DNA of 64,000 bases from Gigaspora rosea (Eukaryota; Glomeromycota; Glomeromycetes; Diversisporales; Gigasporaceae). The notes beneath the pieces were generated by a model. That model was not told the origin of the DNA, made no database searches, and saw only the letters and a program-made list of their open reading frames with translations. The position numbers and the translations under genes were made by a program. The stretch spans positions 1 to 64,000 of the forward strand of contig QKWP01000647.1 of the NCBI GenBank assembly GCA_003550325.1. Reading direction: 5' to 3'. Position 1 is the stretch's first letter; each line of letters begins with the position of its first letter. Positions 10,133 through 21,713 of the stretch are shown one piece after another.

Positions 10133-12019
10133 CTAGATTTTGAGTATGTAGTTTGGACAGAGATTGTTTGTGGCAATAAGTTTATCTAGTGCAGTGTCTA
10201 TGCAATATGGGGTTGGCGAGAGTGTTTTCAGCATCGTTGGAGATGGAAGTGGAGGGGGAGGAGGGACTACTTTTGTGTATCGAGACATGCGAGAAGGAAT
10301 CCATATTTTCTTATAGATGAATTCGGCGATGTTGTGGTAGAGTAGAGGTGTTAGTTTGTTCTTCAGATATAGGGAAGCAAAAGGGGCTAGTGTTTTTATT
10401 GTGATTATCCCAAACAGAATTTTCTTTGAGACATGTAGTTCGAGATAGGATTGAACGAAGGTTTCAGGGTTTTCCAGTAGTTTTTCTTCTTTTCTTGCGG
10501 TTTCAATTAAGATTCTTCTGAGTTCTGTCTTGAAGTTAAAGGGGTTAGAGATGCAGGTTAGTAGATAGGAGTAGTCTTCAGGTTCTGAGTAGCATCTTGG
10601 GCATAGGTAGTTTGGGTAGTTTTTAGGGTTATGAAGGTGTAAGAGGAGTGAAGTAGGTAATTTTTCCGCAAGCAGTTTCACTTTAAAGTTCTTCAAGTTG
10701 GATAGTGCTGGGTTGGTGTATAGCGCTTTTGGTTTATCGTTGTATAATATAGTTGCGAGGGTGGCATCCCAGTTGATGTTATCTAGATGGTTTTCCTATA
10801 AATTTATTCTTTGTTGGTTATGCCATCGTATAAGGTTGGTAGTTTGGTGTATAAGTTTGATTGTTGATTTTAATGAGTGAGTGATAGCAAGGTCGTTCAA
10901 GAGAGGTGTATAGCGGTTGTATAAGAAGTTCTGTGGGGTTGTATTAAGTTGGTGTGGGGGGAGAGGGTCGACTATAGTTAATTCCTTGTTGTATAGTGTT
11001 GATTTTCCTTTCGCCAATTATTGCTGCGGTCATGCACAGTAGGAGAGGCCATTGTGTTTGATCTAGTCGTAAATGTTGTAGGAAGTGAGTATCAGTAACT
11101 TGTGTTATGGTGATATGTAGGGAGGAATTATTAGTGATTATTTCTAGTTTTGCGTGGTTGTGGGTAGTAGGAACAATAAAGGTTAGTAAGGTTAGGAGAG
11201 TAGTAATTTTCGAGGGCCAAATATTGTTGTAGCAGCTTATTATGGGCCTATCTGTTCCGATTCGACCAGTGGCGATAATTTTTTGTTGATTAGATGATTG
11301 AAGTTTTTTTGAGATGAGATATAGTGTTAGGTTTTTCTTCTTAAAGTTGATAGATACTAGTGTTTCCCATATTTCTATTGGTGGTTCATCGAATGCCGTA
11401 AGGGGTCTTTGTATTTTAGTGAGTCGTGTATCAGTTATTGTTGTTTTTTTCGATGTAATTGTTGTAGTAATCGCTTGATATCTTTTATGTTTGCATGTAT
11501 TGTAAGTTTACAATCGACTTGTAGATTATGGATGTACTCTTTGTCTAATAGTAGATAGCAAGATCGGTATTGTGAGCTCCTATTTGGGAGTGAACATCCT
11601 GTACAAGCGTTTAATATTTGGTTTCCTTGATATAGGAAGTGTTTGCCATATATTGTTTTTTAATTTGGGTTAAATATTTTGGCTATTTCACTATTGTGAG
11701 TTAGAACCCAACCTTTCTTTTTTGGTAGCCAAGGAGGGGTTAGAAAAGGGTTTAAGTTATTTATGTTTAAGGTAGGTGTTGTGGAGGAAGTAATTAGGTC
11801 TTGCATTAGATGGAACTACTTTGGTGTTTTTCCACGAGGTATTTTCCTGATGTTGTGGTGGAAGGTTGTCCAATCAAGTAAGTTGTTATTTATTAAATCG
11901 AGAAATTGTTCTGTGCAATTTATATTATGACAGTTTAGCATTTCTTTTAGGTGGGTGCATTTAGAGTGTGTAAGTATGAGTGGGTTGAGGGAGGTTCCAC
12001 GAAGTATGGTGGGTATGGG
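10133..12019 (-). pseudogene. LINE ORF2, C-terminal part
   Basis: The end of ORF2 downstream of the reverse transcriptase. Frames are broken, but sizeable open stretches remain at 10133-10696 and 10796-11017. Near the C-terminus, at about 10540-10610, stands CPRCYSEPEDYSYLLTC: the C-x2-C-x8-H-x3-C knuckle common in LINE ORF2 tails, with Tyr where His is expected. The plus-strand LINE at 54.5 kb has the same knuckle with His. Another Cys-rich stretch, ACTGCSLPNRSSQYRSCY, is readable on the minus strand near 11560-11610. I could not identify RNase H catalytic motifs here. The piece is cut at 12020 by a DNA transposon and resumes at 18738. Confidence 0.75.
12012..12019. repeat. Target duplication GGTATGGG, left copy
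   Basis: Repeated exactly at 18730-18737, on the far side of the 6.7 kb transposon. Confidence 0.93.
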
Positions 12020-12053
12020 AGGACCCCGAATAATACATATAGAGGTTATATTG
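12020..12053. repeat. Left terminal inverted repeat (34 bp)
   Basis: Starts AGGACCCCGAATAATACATA and ends GGTTATATTG. It is the exact reverse complement of 18696-18729. Confidence 0.95.
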
Positions 12054-13158
12054 GTTTTAATATAAAATTTTTATAAATTTTATCCACTTTATATTAAGAC
12101 TTATTAACCAAATTTTAAATATAAGCATTGAAAATTAGATTTTTTTAACCAATATTTAAATATATCCTATAAATAAAAATTTTAATCTATTAAAAATATA
12201 ATTTTTTAGTTCTGAAAAAATATTTAAATTATTGTTTATTTTTAAAATTTTTAATTTCTTAAATTATACTAACTTTATACATGTGCTTTGTTATATATAA
12301 AGTGCAATATTAAATAATTTCTAGATTTCGATTTATTATTATGCTTCAAAAATAGCTAACAGGTTATGCTCTTAAGCACCTTACTCAATGAATCGGAAGT
12401 AAAGTCGAAATAGAATAAATGAATCAAGTGAAGAACAAATCAGTGAGATACAAGCCACCTTTTTCATCAAAAATTTGTAATGATAAAGGTCGCTCAAGCA
12501 TTACTTTATATTCAAACATAATAATAAACAATAAATTTTCACAAGTTTCGATCCGATCAAAAAAAACTCTCAAAGTTTTTAAAACAAATGATCGATACCT
12601 TAATACGAACATAATAAATACGCCATTTTTTTAAAATCATAATAACATAAAAAAATTATTACTACTTATTGCTGTAAAGCAACTTTCACTAACGATTCAA
12701 TAAATTGATTCTGTTGCTATTGCAACAAAATTTAAATTGCATAATTATTAAAAAGAGAAGCTGATGCAACTAGTAGCAGTCGGTTGAATAGAATTTTTTT
12801 TAGTTGTTTTGGGTGGCATAGTGAAGATCACAATCAAAAGAAAAAGTATATGCTCAAGCACTGCTCAAGCATTTAATTCTATTAATATCGTTGATGCTTG
12901 ACGATCATTATTAAATCAATTGATTGAGATGCTCGAGAACACCCTAAATTCATGTTCGCAACGTTGTTCACAAAACCCTATAAATTTTCCAGATTATTCA
13001 AAAAGAATAATTCCTAATGCCTGATTTTATATAATTTATGCCATTCGAAGTTATATTTTAATTACTTAATAGTGTTTAAAGATTAGCAAATATACTAATT
13101 AAAATGCAATATTTTTATTAATAAAATTGCAAAAAAAAAAAATCCAAAAACAAAAAAA
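12054..13158. other. 3' non-coding region of the transposon
   Basis: AT-rich subterminal DNA. Apart from similarity of its first ~80 bp to the ends of related elements, I see no gene or array. At 12360-12960 it contains sequence similar to 34620-35060 (for example TCAAGCATTACTTTATATTC), so an older insertion or shared module lies here. Confidence 0.5.
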
Positions 13159-16100
13159 TTATAAAATTTCTTGCAATTTTCGTTTCATTTCAGGAGTATT
13201 AAAATAGTCAAAAAACTGAGATGTTTGATTATTAACAGTTAATAATCCCAATTTCTCATCAAATGATGCGAAATTACCTTCTCCAAGATAATAGATAAAA
13301 GAAGAAGGTGGAATATGTGTAAAAATTGTATAGCCACCATCTGAAATCGAAGAAAACAAACCATAACGAAGCTGAAAAAAAACTTTTACAGAAATGTAAG
13401 AAAGTTCATCAATATTCGTATGTGACTCAATAAAAGAATGATAATTCGAATTTTTATAGTAAAGTGCAAGAATTTGAAAGAGAAAGATAGTATCATTAGC
13501 CCGTCCAATTCCAAATCCTCCTCGCATAACTGGGTGTACCGGATTTACATTTGCAGTTGAAATTTCTACTAACCCTGTAATAAAAAAAATAAAAAAGATA
13601 TAAAGTTAGAATTTAAATAGATAAATAATTAGGAATTCTTATTGTTAAAATTAAATATACGGTTAATCAAACAAATAATTATATGTACTTGAGCAGTCAA
13701 AAGTAGAAACGAGGAAGTTATCATGCAAGAATGACCTAAATACCATTCAATGCCTTCGTTTTATCCTAATAGTCCTAATACCATCTCTGTAGCGAAATCC
13801 AAGGTCACGTATTTACTTAGAAGTTTCTACTCATAGTTATGAATTTCCACTTTCAACAGATCTTATCGTTCAGTGCCTTCTTTCTAGTAATATATATATA
13901 TTTTGATAGCGAAATCTATGATTACATTCAACAAAATTTAAAATACCACATCGTTGCATTCTTTTTACATCTTTTTACATTGTCCGGATTGTCACCTTCA
14001 GCATATTTTAAATACCACATCTCGTCTTTAATAGTGCATATTCTTTTGAATCCGAGATTATAATGTCCGCAGCAACTACTATCTTCAACGGATTTTAAAG
14101 TGCAATTGCAGAATTGTATTGTCTTCTTTTTAATTTAATTCAGAATTACATCACCCACGAGAATCATCACAATTAGCAGGTTTGAAATTTTTGAGATTTC
14201 AATGTCTTATGCATCTATGCCTTTTCCATAGCTGAATTCAAATTAAAATCTACTGTATCGTATTCAGCAGATTTTCAAATATCGCGATCGTCTACTGGAA
14301 TCGCCATCTCCAACAATTTTAAAAAATAATTCCAAATAACCATGGTTTCTACTTTTAACTGCCCGTTTACTCGATCCAATTAACAAAATTGCCCGACATG
14401 TGCTTTTTTTTTATTAACACATTCTAACTCAATTTAGTAAATTAAATTTAACTTACTAACTGAATTTCTTGCTTCATCATTCAATCGTTCAAATCTTGCT
14501 CTCATTTTCCATCGATTTTGACGCGGAATGCCAGGGCGAGCAGACTCATTTGAGGAAAGATATGATATAAGGCTGCTATATCTATTATTTGAGGTGGATG
14601 TGGAAAATCCTGCAACTCTTCTTTCCATTCTCTGACTAGTATAGGCTTCGTGGCGGCGGCGTTGGTTGACCAGTACAGAAATTTGAAGCATTCTATTTAC
14701 AACTCCGGTGTTAATATCAATATCCATTTCTACATTATGATTCCGAGATGGTCGAGTAAAGTCAAGTATCAAAGCTAATTGCGAAGATCCCTCAGAGAAA
14801 TCGTCCCCTTCCTCGATCTGAAAAATTAACCGTGATTAGAAAGGGAATTAAAGATTTTCAGAATATTTTTTTTTTGATTTCATTAATTCATTTGTTTAAG
14901 TCCTCTAATTACACAAAGTATATCACTTTTGAACCCCTTATTAAACAGAATAATCCAGGGCGACCATAAAAAACGCTGATGACGTAAGATTCTTTAGTGC
15001 CACTTACTGGCTCTCTTCTAGCAGTATTAAATCTATATCGTTCCGATACTGCAATATATATACAATGTCTGCGTTATCGCGTTTTTTATGGTCACCTATA
15101 TGATTCTATTAAACACATCGAACACGTTCTCCTTAATTGTTAAAAAAGGCTGTTGGCTAAGAACAAGCCAGTGCAATATATTCTGTTTGGATAAAAATAC
15201 ATATATGACAGTTCCGCACAAAACTTTGAAACTTAAAACTTAATGATTATAAAATGATTATAAAACTAATAATTTCAACATAAATATAAAACAATCCTTA
15301 TTTCGGTTAATTCATTAAGTTTATCCCACGTATTAACTTCCGCTGCTGCTTCAGATATAAAAATACTTTCAGCTTCTTGTAAACCACCGAATCTTTGTAG
15401 GTTAGCAGGTTGTTCGATTTCATTTTCATTTTCTATTTCGAGATCCTCCTCCTCATCTTCTAAAATAATCATAGGGTCACGAATTTGAGTACTTATTACC
15501 ATTCCAAGAACGTCTTTAGCTAGTGCGGTGGCTTGTTCATACGCATAGTGGATTGCTAATCTAATCTCATCGTCTGAAGGCCAATTCCGTAAAACTTCTA
15601 AGTTCTCTACAATACTCGAATCAGAATAATGCGAAATATAACCTAAAAAGTATAAGATTGGCTTCTGATTTTATAATAAATTACACCTATATATACTAAC
15701 CAACACCAGTCGTTTTTTCTCTTTCTGATCTGAAAGAACCTGAAGAATATGCTTTGTACATACACGCAATCTTGGGTGTCAATGCAACTAAGTCGTTAAA
15801 CGAAAAATCGGAAAGAACCTGACGAGCCAACCCAAAAAAATGTTCACATCCTTCTGAACCATACATCCAGGGTGTAAAAGGATATTGCGGGTAGTAATCT
15901 CGGTAAGCAATTGTTAAAAGGATCTAAGATAAAAAATTGTACGATTAGTTTATAACTGATAATTTAGATATATAGAATCAGATTTACATACCATAGATTC
16001 GGAAAGACTTGTTAAAATGTTAAACGTCACTGAAGCTATGAAATTTTTTTTAACACTCATAAATTCAGGATAATTCTGCGCGCAAACTTGAATATGATTT

Positions 16101-18356
16101 TTCCAGTGATTTAAAAAAAAGAATCCCAACATGACCATTTTGCATCTTTCAAGTGGTGAAATTTCGCGATTCTGAAATGCGTCAATTAGTTCACCTATAA
16201 TAAAAATAATTATTAAATAATACATAAAAATTAATTAAACTTTTTAACTATTAGTAACTAACCAAGAACAAACAAAAAAACAAGTAGGCCATATTTTTCG
16301 TTATTGTTTTCATCAGCCACTTGATTGAGAAACGATGAACAAAAAAGGCGATAAGCAGCCCCGTCATCCTGACGATCAACATTCTCAACATCCTTTTTAT
16401 ACAAAACACTTTCAGGGTTTTTTCTTAATTCCAAAATTTGATCATATCGAGCCGAATATTTTCCAAGAGATAATAGCCGTGCTCCAGAAAAAAGTGCATT
16501 GCGACAATCCTTTTTCCCATGTAAGGGGTCGGTGATTCGAATAATAGGTCCAATATTAGGATAAATAGGACAACTAAAATTAATATCTAAAAATAATTTT
16601 AAAATATATTTAGCTAAATAATTAATAATATTAAGACTATTTAATATTTAATATACCATAAAGTCTATCTTCGAAAATTAATCTTTCTGACGTTTCCATC
16701 TTCATAAGTTGATTTTGTGCATTGAACTCTGCCGAGGCTCCATCAGCACCAAATCCAAGAATTTTAAGTTGTAGATGCGCTGCGATATCAAGTAATTTTT
16801 TGTGCAATTCAAAAATACTTGTCGCTGTTTCTTTCCCCTGATTTGCAATCATCGCAATAACGCAAGGTGGAAATTTTGGAACAGGAATCTATAATAAATA
16901 AATTGTTAGACACATTTATATAAGTTATAACCTTTATTAATGAATATTATTTACCTGTAATAAATAAACACGGACTTGAGAGGCAATTGCATTATGGGAT
17001 TTAATCATGTCTACAATTCGATATACATCTTCATATGTAGAAACTTTGGTTAATTCGGTTGAAAATGTTGAACCAACAACACAACCAAAAAGTGAAGAAA
17101 ATCCAAGTCTTTCTTTAATTTTAGTATTATCTGACATTGCAATAATCGGACCAGTATATTTAATTGTATCTGCAAGCCTTTTAACTCGTGCTACATTTTC
17201 AAAACATAACTCGGGGTCATTAAGCGCATAAGGTGAATGTGTACGATGTAATCTTAAAAAGAGGTACAGTAATATAATTTTCATTAAAATATAATTAAGA
17301 ACAAATTATATATATCTTATATATAGTATATTCATACCTAATATTTTGAATAGTGCGTCCAGCTAAATTCTGCTGAAAAACATTATATGTTTGTGGACTA
17401 AGACTTGCGAGTATAACCAGAAAATCAGAAAATTGTTCAGAATATTTAAAATTTTGAAGCCCTTTTTTATGTTGTTCTCGATCTGCAATTTGAACCATCA
17501 CATTACATAAGCCTTCGAATACTTTTTTATTTTTAAAACTGCCATTCCTACCCATCTCTGCAAATTTTGTCCAAAAAGAGTTCTCATTATTTGTACCCGT
17601 ATTGTTTGCTAAATATAAAAGATCACTGACATCTTGATTATAAATATATTTAGCTATTGGATTACTTCGAAGTTGAATTTTTGGCATAAACTTTTTTTTA
17701 TGATTTGGCTTGTCTTGTTTTGACACGGCATTCTATTTATAATTATACATATTATAAATTAATTGTTTATTTATTTATAGTTATATAATTATACATACTT
17801 TAAAAACTTGGTCGTTTTGAACTTCTTTACAATAATCACACAATTTAGAAGAATCAGTAGTATATTGTTCACATAAAACAGATCGTACTACTAGTCCTTC
17901 AATTTTCCATTTAGATTGTCGAATTATTTCATTATCTAATGATTGCAATTCTTCTTCAGTAAGTATCTTATATTTTACTGCTTTATTAGAAGGAAATTTT
18001 TCTGGAAAAAGTTCCCGAGCAACAATATCTCTTCTTGGTGCACCGCCATGAGTAGTATGAGTAAATACTCTATTAATATAAGCTTTATAGATTGGATTAT
18101 TTAATCCAGTACAAGGATATTGTTTTATAGATTGAATGTCTTTTTTTAAATTTAATGGAAAGAAGTTTAAAATTGAAACAACTCCACTTTGAAATCTGCA
18201 GCCACCACCATTAATATGACTTTCAAAGTAAGACTCATCATAAGCTCGCTTAAGTTTGATTATTTTTCCACACTTGCAAGTTACATTTAAACCACAATCG
18301 GATATATGCACAATCATTTTGTTTTTTAGTAGCCGATCTCTTGTATACTTAACCAT
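13159..18356 (-). CDS. DDE-type transposase, ten exons, 1,119 aa, apparently intact
   Basis: Exons (high to low): 18356-17799, 17732-17338, 17252-16955, 16888-16657, 16586-16263, 16194-15992, 15923-15701, 15642-15293, 14817-14457, 13574-13159. All introns begin GT and end AG (mostly GTATGT or GTTAGT, ending TATAG or TTTAG). The joined frame is 3,360 nt with no stop. Only the donor at 15292 (GTTTTA) is weak. Residues 27-53 form a C-x-C-x17-H-x5-C finger, probably for DNA binding. A second Cys pair, CDYC, is at 173-176. Acidic candidates for the active site are D359 (AMSDNTK), D466 (GADGAS), D514 (TDPLHGKKDCRN) and E694/E697 (YGSEGCEHFFGLAR). A conserved-looking ENVDRQDDGAAYR lies between. A strongly acidic tract (EDEEEDLEIENENEIEQ) follows. 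The P-like D-x2-H-x2-K-x2-RN pattern is suggestive, but the superfamily is not settled. Splice sites were chosen by eye. Confidence 0.78.
13691..14364. mobile_element. Small inverted-repeat element inside the last intron
   Basis: Ends GAGCAGTCAAAAGTAGAAAC and, reversed from the right, GGGCAGTTAAAAGTAGAAAC. The flanks ATGTACTT and GTTTACTC agree at 5 of 8 positions, a possible worn 8-bp duplication. Inside are diverged repeats of the motif TTCAACAGATTTTA. It lies wholly within the 882-bp intron 13575-14456 and so leaves the frame of the host transposase gene untouched. Confidence 0.6.
14957..15096. mobile_element. 140-bp MITE inside the intron after exon 8
   Basis: Inverted ends with GCGACCATAAAAAACGC at the left and GCGTTTTTTATGGTCACC at the right. 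It lies in the 475-bp intron 14818-15292. No clear target duplication was found. Confidence 0.6.
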
Positions 18357-18695
18357 TTTTAAAGTTGTTTAAAAAAACTTGATTTACGCGTAAATGTTTA
18401 TCGATATTGCTCAAACAATTCTAAAGTCATTAAAAACCTGATTTACGCGTAAATGTTTTATCTTAAAATTATTAAAAACCTGATTTATGTATAAAAATTT
18501 TTTATAGAAATTGTTCTAATATCTAATTTTTTAACCAATTTTAGAATGTAACCTTACGCAACTTTAATATTTTTATCCATTTTTGATAATATAACAATTA
18601 AAGTAATTATCCGGTTTTAAATATAACCTTTTAAGCAATAACCGGTTTTCAAATATAACATTTTTGTAAAAAGATACTATTTTTAACCTAAATTT

Positions 18696-18729
18696 CAATA
18701 TAACCTCTATATGTATTATTCGGGGTCCT
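18696..18729. repeat. Right terminal inverted repeat (34 bp)
   Basis: Ends GTATTATTCGGGGTCCT, the exact complement of the left terminus. The duplication GGTATGGG follows at 18730-18737. Confidence 0.95.
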
Positions 18730-18737
18730 GGTATGGG

Positions 18738-19313
18738 CCAGTTGTTGAGTGGTCGAGTAAATTTTAGATTTAGCTTGTGGATTGCTATTACGGATTGTCC
18801 GGTGTGAGTTAGGTATTCTCGGTGTGTGAGGGCTGGCAGTTCTTCTAAGATTAATTTATCTGTATTTGCAGCGTTCTGTATTTGTTGGATATGGGTTTTT
18901 ATATATGAGTTATCAAAGTTGTGATGGTTTAGACCACGCTGTAGGTTTGTTATGAGAGTAGTCAGTTGCGCTTGTTCTATGTTGGTTACAGCATATATCA
19001 GGACCCCAAAATATACATAGATAGGTCAGGTATAAGTTTGCTTATTTTTGAAGTTTTTTATTCAGATCTTTTCTATTTATAGTAATTTTTTGCTTATTTT
19101 TGAAGTTTTTCTGTAGATCTTTCTTTTTTTAGTAACCCTATAATTAACCTGACCTATTTATGTATATTTCGGGGTCCTCATATATCACATCGCAATTCAG
19201 GAAGGAGTTGGTACACCTCTGGCTATTCTCACTTTCGATCTGATGGTTTTTGTTATTGTTTTATTGATGGAGGTGAGTTGTGAAGGGTTTAGGTAAGAGG
19301 AAAGGATACGGTA
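18738..19313 (-). pseudogene. LINE ORF2, segment between reverse transcriptase and C-terminus
   Basis: The continuation of ORF2 on the right side of the large transposon, interrupted again by the 179-bp element at 19000-19178. No intact frame or named motif was seen. Its place between the polymerase and the C-terminal knuckle identifies it. Confidence 0.6.
19000..19178. mobile_element. 179-bp MITE of the AGGACCC family
   Basis: Ends AGGACCCCAAAATATACATA and, reversed, AGGACCCCGAAATATACATA, matching for ~32 bp into AGGTCAGGT. A perfect 8-bp duplication CATATATC flanks it at 18992-18999 and 19179-19186. It has no coding capacity. The internal AT-rich sequence is two near-repeats of TTTGCTTATTTTTGAAGTTTTT. 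Confidence 0.92.
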
Positions 19314-20600
19314 TTAAAATCTGGATATGATGACGTGGTTGTAGATATAGGCAGCTTGTTTTTCGGTTATTTTAGCATAATGCAGTTTTCTTAGGTTTGT
19401 TTTGATTTCCGATATTATGAGTTTTTGGACATAATTAGGGGTCTTGTTGGTTGTATACCAGGCGCCCAGGTATTTGAGAAGGATGTTTTTTGGGAGAGCA
19501 GTGATTGTTGTGCCGTTAAAACAGACAGATTGTGGAGAAAGCGTGGAGTTAGTAATTAAGAAGGATTTGAAAGAATTAACTTTTATGCTGTTTAGTTTGT
19601 AAAAGCTGGTTGCAAGATCTAAAATTTCTGTGAGGATTTGTTTATTAGGGGTGAGCCAAAGGGAGTCGTCCATGTATGCTATTACTGATGAGCTGATTAG
19701 TTTGGGTGGGTTAGTCTGGATGATACTGGAATAACCAGTGAATTTCTTGTGTATAGTTGAGATGAGAGGATCATAATATATTTTCCATAGCAAGAGAGAA
19801 AAGGTTTCTCCCTGATTAATTCCATCCATTACTGGGTAAGGTTCTGTGAAACCAAGATCAGTAATAACTTGGTTGGTTCGGTTGGATAGTATGTAGACTA
19901 GGAGGTCGATTATTGTTTCCGGGACTTTTATTCTACGAAATGCTTTGGCTAGTGTGTTGATGTGGACTGAGTCGAAAGCTTTTGACATGTCCTGTGAAAG
20001 TGCCCAAATTTCCTTTTGATTGATAGAGGCATCCTCTAGAATTTGTATTAATTGTGAAACTGGTGTTAGCGTAGATTGATGAGGAAAGGCTGCAAAGTTC
20101 ATCGGAGAGAGTATTTCACACCTCATTATGATTGAAGTTAATCTGGTAGTCAAGATTTTTGTAAAGCATTTCCGGGTATGATCAATTAACATGATAGGTC
20201 TCGTGGTACTGAGATTGTATTTGTACTCTGGTTTTTTTGGTATTGGCCAGATATTCGCTTTTAGCCATTGTTGCGGTACCTGTTTTAGACGTATGCAGTT
20301 GTTAAAGATTTTTAGTAGAAGGGATAGTGTTAGGTTAGAGAGTTATTGTAAAATTTCATTAGAAATAGCTAGCGGTCCAGTTGCTTTATTTTTGGGAGCA
20401 TTGTTTATGGTTTCTTTTAATTCATCGAGTGTAATGGTATTCGTTAGGGTGTCGTAGATTGAAAGGTTGATCTTGGTTATGGGTAAGTAGGCTTCTTCCC
20501 AGTTCTTCTCCCATTGCGAGTTTCGTGGATTTGATTCTGTCCAAGTTTTGAAGTGTGATCTGACGTGTGCTTTTATTCAGCTTTGTCATTTAGGATTCGA
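19314..20600 (-). pseudogene. LINE ORF2, reverse transcriptase domain
   Basis: RNA-directed DNA polymerase that would copy the LINE RNA at a nicked target. An uninterrupted 292-residue stretch (20192-19314) contains motif A SQDMSKAFDSVH (Asp at ~68), motif B DGINQGETFSLLLW (~123-136) and the catalytic motif C AYMDDSLWL (YMDD at ~173-176). Upstream, in the same frame past one stop, run NNAPKNKATGPLAISNEILQ and QVPQQWLKANIWPIPK, the entry motifs of LINE polymerases. The core is thus almost whole. Activity is excluded by upstream stops and the insertions in the rest of ORF2. Confidence 0.88.
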
Positions 20601-20743
20601 TCAGGAAGGATTATTTTGTCTGTGCGCACTGGTTCTGGTTTTCGTTTCAGGATGCTATCAAGCATTTTGGTTGTATTTTCTTTGAAGCCATTATAACGTC
20701 TGTTGACGTAGTAGTCGATTTTTTTGCTTTGCTCTTGAGATTT

Positions 20744-21040
20744 TTACAGATTACGGGCGGTCCAAATTGTATGACGGATTTGTTTTAATTTGGGAATAGT
20801 TGTCGATGGGGAATCTAGGTCTAATTGAGTAATAGGGGTGTTTTCCAACCCGGCGAGGGTAGATGCGGTATGTAGGAATTTATTACAAGTTTTCAGGCAG
20901 CAGTTGGAGGATTCGATGGTTAGTAAGCGTAAACATTTGTTTATGGACTTCAGTGCTAGATGTAGGTTGGTTGCTTTTAGTGATAGGGCAAAGAACTTCT
21001 TCTGCCTAGTATAAGTATATGGAACGTGTTTGTTGAGCAT
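20744..21040 (-). pseudogene. LINE ORF2, linker between endonuclease and polymerase
   Basis: Open stretch of 98 residues (PYTYTRQKKFFALSLKATN...) with the helical, Lys/Leu-rich character usual between the two enzymatic domains. No named motif. Its right end overlaps the first copy of an assembly duplication. Confidence 0.55.
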
Positions 21041-21712
21041 CCTTTTAATTGTTGATGACCAAATATTCTAGGTCTTGTTTAGTTGTTGGGTGTTCCAAGT
21101 TAGGTCTTCTACGGGTAAGGCTTATGAAAGTAATAAGTCGGTTTCGACAAAAAAGTTTTCCCAGTCTTCCTTTGTCATTTTATTATATTGGTACAGTTTT
21201 CGTTTCTTCTTTTTGTTTAGCTAGGTTTTTTGTTTGCAAATTTCTATATGCCAGGTTGCAGAAATAATTTTTGATCACTATTAGATATATAGTCAGCAGC
21301 AGTAATGGTTGGTTCATTTATGTTCTAAATTAGATCCGAGTTGAACCAGATGTCATCAATCTGGCTAGAGGTATTCGGTCCTACCCAGGTGGGTTCCGTA
21401 ATGTTGTAGAAGGATAGTAGGCTGATTGCGTGTATTGCGTTAAGGTTATTAAAGAGTGGAAATTTCTTGTCCCTGAACTGGTTGGTGTTTAGGTCGCCAA
21501 GGAGGATCATGTTCCAGTTCTTATTTTTCACTTTCAGGAACCAAGCAAATACTTTCTCTTGGGTTCGTTTGTTGAGTTGAGAGTGGCTGGTGCTAAATGG
21601 CAAGTAGGTCAAGATTATACGAGGTTTGTTATTTGGGAAGAAAAAGTCGATATAAATTGCAGTACCTGGTAGGGTTTTGATATCATGGACGTAAGGTTGG
21701 AGTTGGTTGTGG
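20961..21712. repeat. Assembly overlap duplication, copy 1 (752 bp)
   Basis: Identical by eye to 21714-22465, with the single N at 21713 between. Two contigs with overlapping ends appear to have been joined without merging. The true genome probably has one copy. Confidence 0.88.
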
Positions 21713-21713
21713 N

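Larger units (their letters stand above)
12020..18729 (-). mobile_element. Apparently complete 6.7 kb DNA transposon, AGGACCC family, 8-bp target duplication
   Basis: The terminal inverted repeats are identical over 34 bp, beginning AGGACCCCGAATAATACATA (12020-12053; complement at 18696-18729). They are flanked by a perfect 8-bp duplication GGTATGGG (12012-12019 and 18730-18737). The element sits inside the minus-strand LINE and carries one multi-exon gene (13159-18356, minus) with a DDE-like transposase product that I can read without a stop. Subterminal DNA at both ends (12054-12130 and 18600-18695) is shared with the element at 34018. An 8-bp target is used by hAT, P and KDZ transposons among others; the protein does not look like hAT. 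Terminal identity and the intact gene suggest recent activity. Confidence 0.93.

Noticed and set aside
16335-17231. Plus-strand open frames within the transposon
   Set aside because: They mirror transposase exons 3 and 5 on the other strand.
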